In this document: positions 8,000-9,979 of the stretch, piece after piece
How the letters are laid out: every line of letters begins with the position of its first letter
Numbering within the stretch: the first letter of the stretch is position 1
The notes under the pieces: generated by a model
The model's input: only the letters and a program-made list of their open reading frames with translations
The model's database searches: none
Told to the model about the DNA's origin: nothing
Source of the DNA: Burkholderiaceae bacterium
GTDB lineage: Bacteria > Pseudomonadota > Gammaproteobacteria > Burkholderiales > Burkholderiaceae_E
NCBI GenBank assembly: GCA_023258775.1
Contig: JALQWJ010000040.1
Location: 1 to 9,979 of the forward strand
Direction: 5' to 3'
Length of the DNA: 9,979 nt
Translations under genes and position numbers: made by a program

Positions 8000-8090
8000 C
8001 ATTCATTTTTTGTTCATTTAAAGAAAAGATCCAAGTCATCTTCCGAATATGTTCAGTCTAAGTCTAAGGGCTAGGCTGTAAGCATTCATT
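8000..8090 (+). promoter_or_regulatory. Repeated TTCATT elements upstream of the TerC gene
   Basis: TTCATTT occurs at 8002-8008 and 8013-8019, one helical turn (11 bases) apart. CATTCATT occurs at 8000-8007 and again at 8083-8090 next to the ribosome binding site. Tandem repeats at this spacing are the kind of site OmpR-family regulators bind, and such a regulator is encoded just upstream. Assignment is inference; no good sigma-70 promoter is obvious. Confidence 0.25.
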
Positions 8091-8106
8091 GCAGGGAGAT
8101 TAGTCG

Positions 8107-8874
8107 ATGGACATGCTTTACACCTCGGCATTTTGGGTCGCACTCGCACAAATTATGGTGGTTAACATCATGCTGAGTGGCGACAACGCTGTTGTGATCG
8201 CGCTTGCTAGCCGATCCTTGCCCCCCAAGCAGCAAAAAATGGCAATTTTGTTTGGAAGTGGGGCAGCCATATTGCTGCGAATCGTACTTACCTTTTTTGC
8301 GGTCATGCTCATGGAGTTACCGTATTTGAAGCTTGTCGGTGGTCTTGCACTTTTATGGATTGCCGCGAGCATGCTGAATGCGGACAACGGCGAGGGTGAG
8401 CTTGAATCGCACTCGAACTTATGGGCCGCCGTCAGAACGATTCTGGTCGCCGACTTCATCATGAGTCTTGATAATGTGATTGGGGTTGCCGCTGCAGCCA
8501 AGGGAAACTATGTGCTGTTGGTCATCGGATTAGCGCTAAGTATCCCTCTGATTATTTATGGAAGTCAGATCATTCTTAAATTGATGGAGCGTTTCCCCTT
8601 GATTATTCTTGGTGGCGCTGCACTTTTGGGCTGGGTTGCCGGCGACATGATGATTGCCGACCATGTGCTTGAGCCATATATTGCTTCTCATAGTGCACTT
8701 GCGCATTGGCTCGCCCCGGCACTTTGCGCCGTCACTGTCGTGCTCATTGGTAAGTGGCTCGACAGGCGGTCGCTGGCAACACGTCGTGCTGCGCAAGCGC
8801 AAAACGCTTCTCCATTAGCTTTTGGCTCGGCAAGTGATGCAAACGGTACTGATTCCAACCGGGCTGGGTCTTGA
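8107..8874 (+). CDS. TerC-family integral membrane protein, YjbE-type
   Basis: A 255-residue polytopic membrane protein of the TerC/Alx/YjbE superfamily, whose studied members export or balance manganese or other metal ions. The two family motifs are present: SGDNAVVIALA starting at residue 24 (acidic Asp26) and DFIMSLDNVIGVAA starting at 116 (Asp116, Asp122). These acidic residues lie in the membrane and are thought to bind metal. A hydrophilic loop at about 90-105 separates the two halves, and the C-terminal tail (about 222-255) is polar and variable. A good ribosome binding site AGGGAG (8093-8098) precedes the ATG. The last 38 bases overlap the start of the following gene. The ion transported cannot be told from sequence. 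No yybP-ykoY manganese riboswitch is recognisable upstream, although relatives often carry one. Confidence 0.9.
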   Translation: MDMLYTSAFWVALAQIMVVNIMLSGDNAVVIALASRSLPPKQQKMAILFGSGAAILLRIVLTFFAVMLMELPYLKLVGGLALLWIAASMLNADNGEGELESHSNLWAAVRTILVADFIMSLDNVIGVAAAAKGNYVLLVIGLALSIPLIIYGSQIILKLMERFPLIILGGAALLGWVAGDMMIADHVLEPYIASHSALAHWLAPALCAVTVVLIGKWLDRRSLATRRAAQAQNASPLAFGSASDANGTDSNRAGS

Positions 8875-9340
8875 TCCCAACGCGCTTCACGGCCATCTGA
8901 AGCGCTTACATTCGTATGGTGGTGTGCGGGTGCTCTTGCTTTCTGTTCAGCCCCGATACAACGGACACGTTCGTATGTACTTGGGCGAGGCTTTGGTCAA
9001 AGCGGTGATCAGAAAGGATGCGGACCGCGAGTTTGCCCCCTGGCGGGGACTACTCGAAACCGCCGCGATTCCCTATTCGCAACACATAGAGCTTGGTGTT
9101 AAAACAGAGACGATCGTACGATTCGCGCAGCAGATTCACTGTCGACGAATCGTGCTTGGTAAAACGCCTCAACACTGGTTAAGGCGTATCCTTAGGGTCG
9201 CGCTTAAGGGCCGATTACTCGAGATTGCCAGGGCCTTAGGCATTCAACTTGATCTTTGCGACAAGGCGCATCCGCCGCTTGTCCAGCGAACTGGGCCTTT
9301 CAACGGATGCCTTCCAGGTAAGTTGCGCATCGCGCGATAA
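8837..9340 (+). CDS. Divergent universal stress protein (UspA-like domain)
   Basis: A 167-residue cytosolic protein resembling the UspA alpha/beta fold. It has an N-terminal strand TVLIPTG, a second strand VLLLSVQP with the GHVRMYL segment seen in proteobacterial Usp proteins, then ALLETAAIPYSQHIELG-like sequence (about residues 72-87) and IVLGK (105-109). The usual nucleotide-binding pattern G-x2-G-x9-G(S/T) after that strand is missing: the sequence runs GKTPQHWLRRILRVALKG. It therefore probably does not bind ATP in the standard way. ATG 8837 lies inside the end of the TerC gene (38-base overlap), with GTG 8834 and TTG 8822 as alternative starts. No strong ribosome binding site is visible, so translation is likely coupled to the TerC gene. 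Role unknown, possibly stress-related. Confidence 0.72.
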   Translation: MQTVLIPTGLGLDPNALHGHLKRLHSYGGVRVLLLSVQPRYNGHVRMYLGEALVKAVIRKDADREFAPWRGLLETAAIPYSQHIELGVKTETIVRFAQQIHCRRIVLGKTPQHWLRRILRVALKGRLLEIARALGIQLDLCDKAHPPLVQRTGPFNGCLPGKLRIAR

Positions 9341-9421
9341 TTGAAACGCACTCAATGACGGTCGCGGGAACGCTAACGTAGGCTTATCATTCTAAGAACT
9401 AGGTTTTAAAGTTCAGCTTAA

Positions 9422-9457
9422 TTGGTCAAAGAACCAACACGTCGCCATTTGAGTGGC
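9422..9457 (+). promoter_or_regulatory. Two adjacent short dyads before the propeller-dehydrogenase gene
   Basis: TTGGT (9422-9426) and ACCAA (9433-9437) form a dyad with a 6-base spacer. GCCA (9444-9447) and TGGC (9454-9457) form a second, also with a 6-base spacer. The first has TGGT/ACCA half-sites like those of GntR/FadR-type operators, but their usual spacing is shorter. They lie 33-68 bases before the start codon and could be operator sites; evidence is weak. Confidence 0.3.
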
Positions 9458-9489
9458 AAAACCCTAAAACATTGTTTGGAGAAACTCTG

Positions 9490-9979
9490 ATGAAATTGCT
9501 CAAGAGAGGAGCCATCGCGCTTGCGCTGGCAGCAGGATTTGGCTACGCGTCAGTTGGTAGCGCGCAAGAAAAGCTTGAAACGCTTAAACAGTTTCGAGTT
9601 GCTACGACCGATCTGAATATTCCCACGGTGCCTCAGGATGGAAAAAAGGCGGCGAATATTCGCGAAAACCTCAAGCGGGTGAAACTTCCCCCAGGCTTTA
9701 AAATCGATCTTTTCGCGATTGTCCCCGATGCAAGACACATGGCAGTTGCACCGAGCACAAATATGCTTTTTGTCGGGACCCGTAAAACAACGGTTTGGGC
9801 TGTGACCGATCGTGATAGCGACGGTGTTGCAGATGAGGTTAAATCGTTTGCGCCATCGTTAAAGTTTTCCAATCCCAACGCGGTTTGCTGGACGCCGGAT
9901 GGCTTTTTGCTTGTCGTCGAACATAACCGAGTATTGAATTTCCCGGCTGCCGAGTTTTTTTACGAGGGCCCGGATGTTG
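9490..9979 (+). CDS. Secreted PQQ-dependent sugar/sorbosone dehydrogenase-like protein, 3' truncated by window
   Basis: The first 163 residues of a gene that runs past the window edge. The N-terminus has a signal peptide (positive MKLLKRG, hydrophobic stretch, likely cleavage after Ala25 in VGSA-Q), so the protein is periplasmic. The mature part has LPPGFKIDLFA (66-76), HMAVAP (83-88), LFVGTR (93-98), and the beta-propeller pattern PDGFLLVVEHNRV (136-148). These match the sorbosone-dehydrogenase/PQQ-dependent sugar dehydrogenase-like family, six-bladed propellers that oxidise sugars or similar substrates. The DRDSDGVADE segment (107-116) resembles a calcium-binding loop. The start is supported by GGAGA (9478-9482), 7 bases upstream. 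Substrate and cofactor cannot be confirmed because catalytic residues fall outside the window. Confidence 0.85.
   Translation, partial: MKLLKRGAIALALAAGFGYASVGSAQEKLETLKQFRVATTDLNIPTVPQDGKKAANIRENLKRVKLPPGFKIDLFAIVPDARHMAVAPSTNMLFVGTRKTTVWAVTDRDSDGVADEVKSFAPSLKFSNPNAVCWTPDGFLLVVEHNRVLNFPAAEFFYEGPDV

Noticed and set aside
7988..8106. Possible yybP-ykoY manganese riboswitch before the TerC gene
   Set aside because: The conserved core expected for that class is not recognisable, and the leader is short with no strong paired stems.

Overview
The window looks like a chromosomal segment of a betaproteobacterium, probably Burkholderiales. This is inferred from family resemblance: a VC_2705/ActP-type sodium:solute symporter with a long helical loop and a DUF4212 partner, a TctD/TctE-like two-component pair, a YjbE-type TerC protein, and a sorbosone-dehydrogenase-like secreted protein. 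GC content is moderate by eye. No phage, transposon, CRISPR, tRNA or rRNA signal is visible. All recognised genes are on the + strand.

Region 1 (94-2584) is a two-gene transport operon. A small two-helix DUF4212 subunit is followed 2 bases later by a large sodium:solute symporter with a charged helical loop and an EF-hand-like loop. It is closed by a textbook intrinsic terminator. Region 2 (2585-5624) begins with about 390 bases of AT-rich leader. A soluble hybrid histidine kinase follows (GAF, HisKA, ATPase, receiver, Hpt-like), overlapping a stand-alone receiver protein by 11 bases. Together they form a possible full phosphorelay (His-Asp-His-Asp) with no DNA-binding output in view.

Region 3 (5625-7987) has a short leader with a strong dyad and a doubtful small ORF. 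After it come an OmpR-family regulator and a membrane sensor kinase of the TctE/QseC type, whose G1 box lacks its usual glycines. Region 4 (8107-9340) is a TerC-family membrane protein whose 3' end overlaps a divergent universal-stress-protein-like gene. Region 5 (9490 to the window end) is the 5' part of a secreted beta-propeller dehydrogenase-like gene, cut off by the window edge.

A reasonable inference is that the two signalling modules sense nutrient or energy state and that one of them may control the adjacent carboxylate-type transporter. The sequence does not prove this. I see no clearly new biological system. The most unusual points are the degenerate G1 box of the second kinase, the two inserted segments (in the symporter and in the hybrid kinase ATPase domain), and several dyads or repeats upstream of genes.
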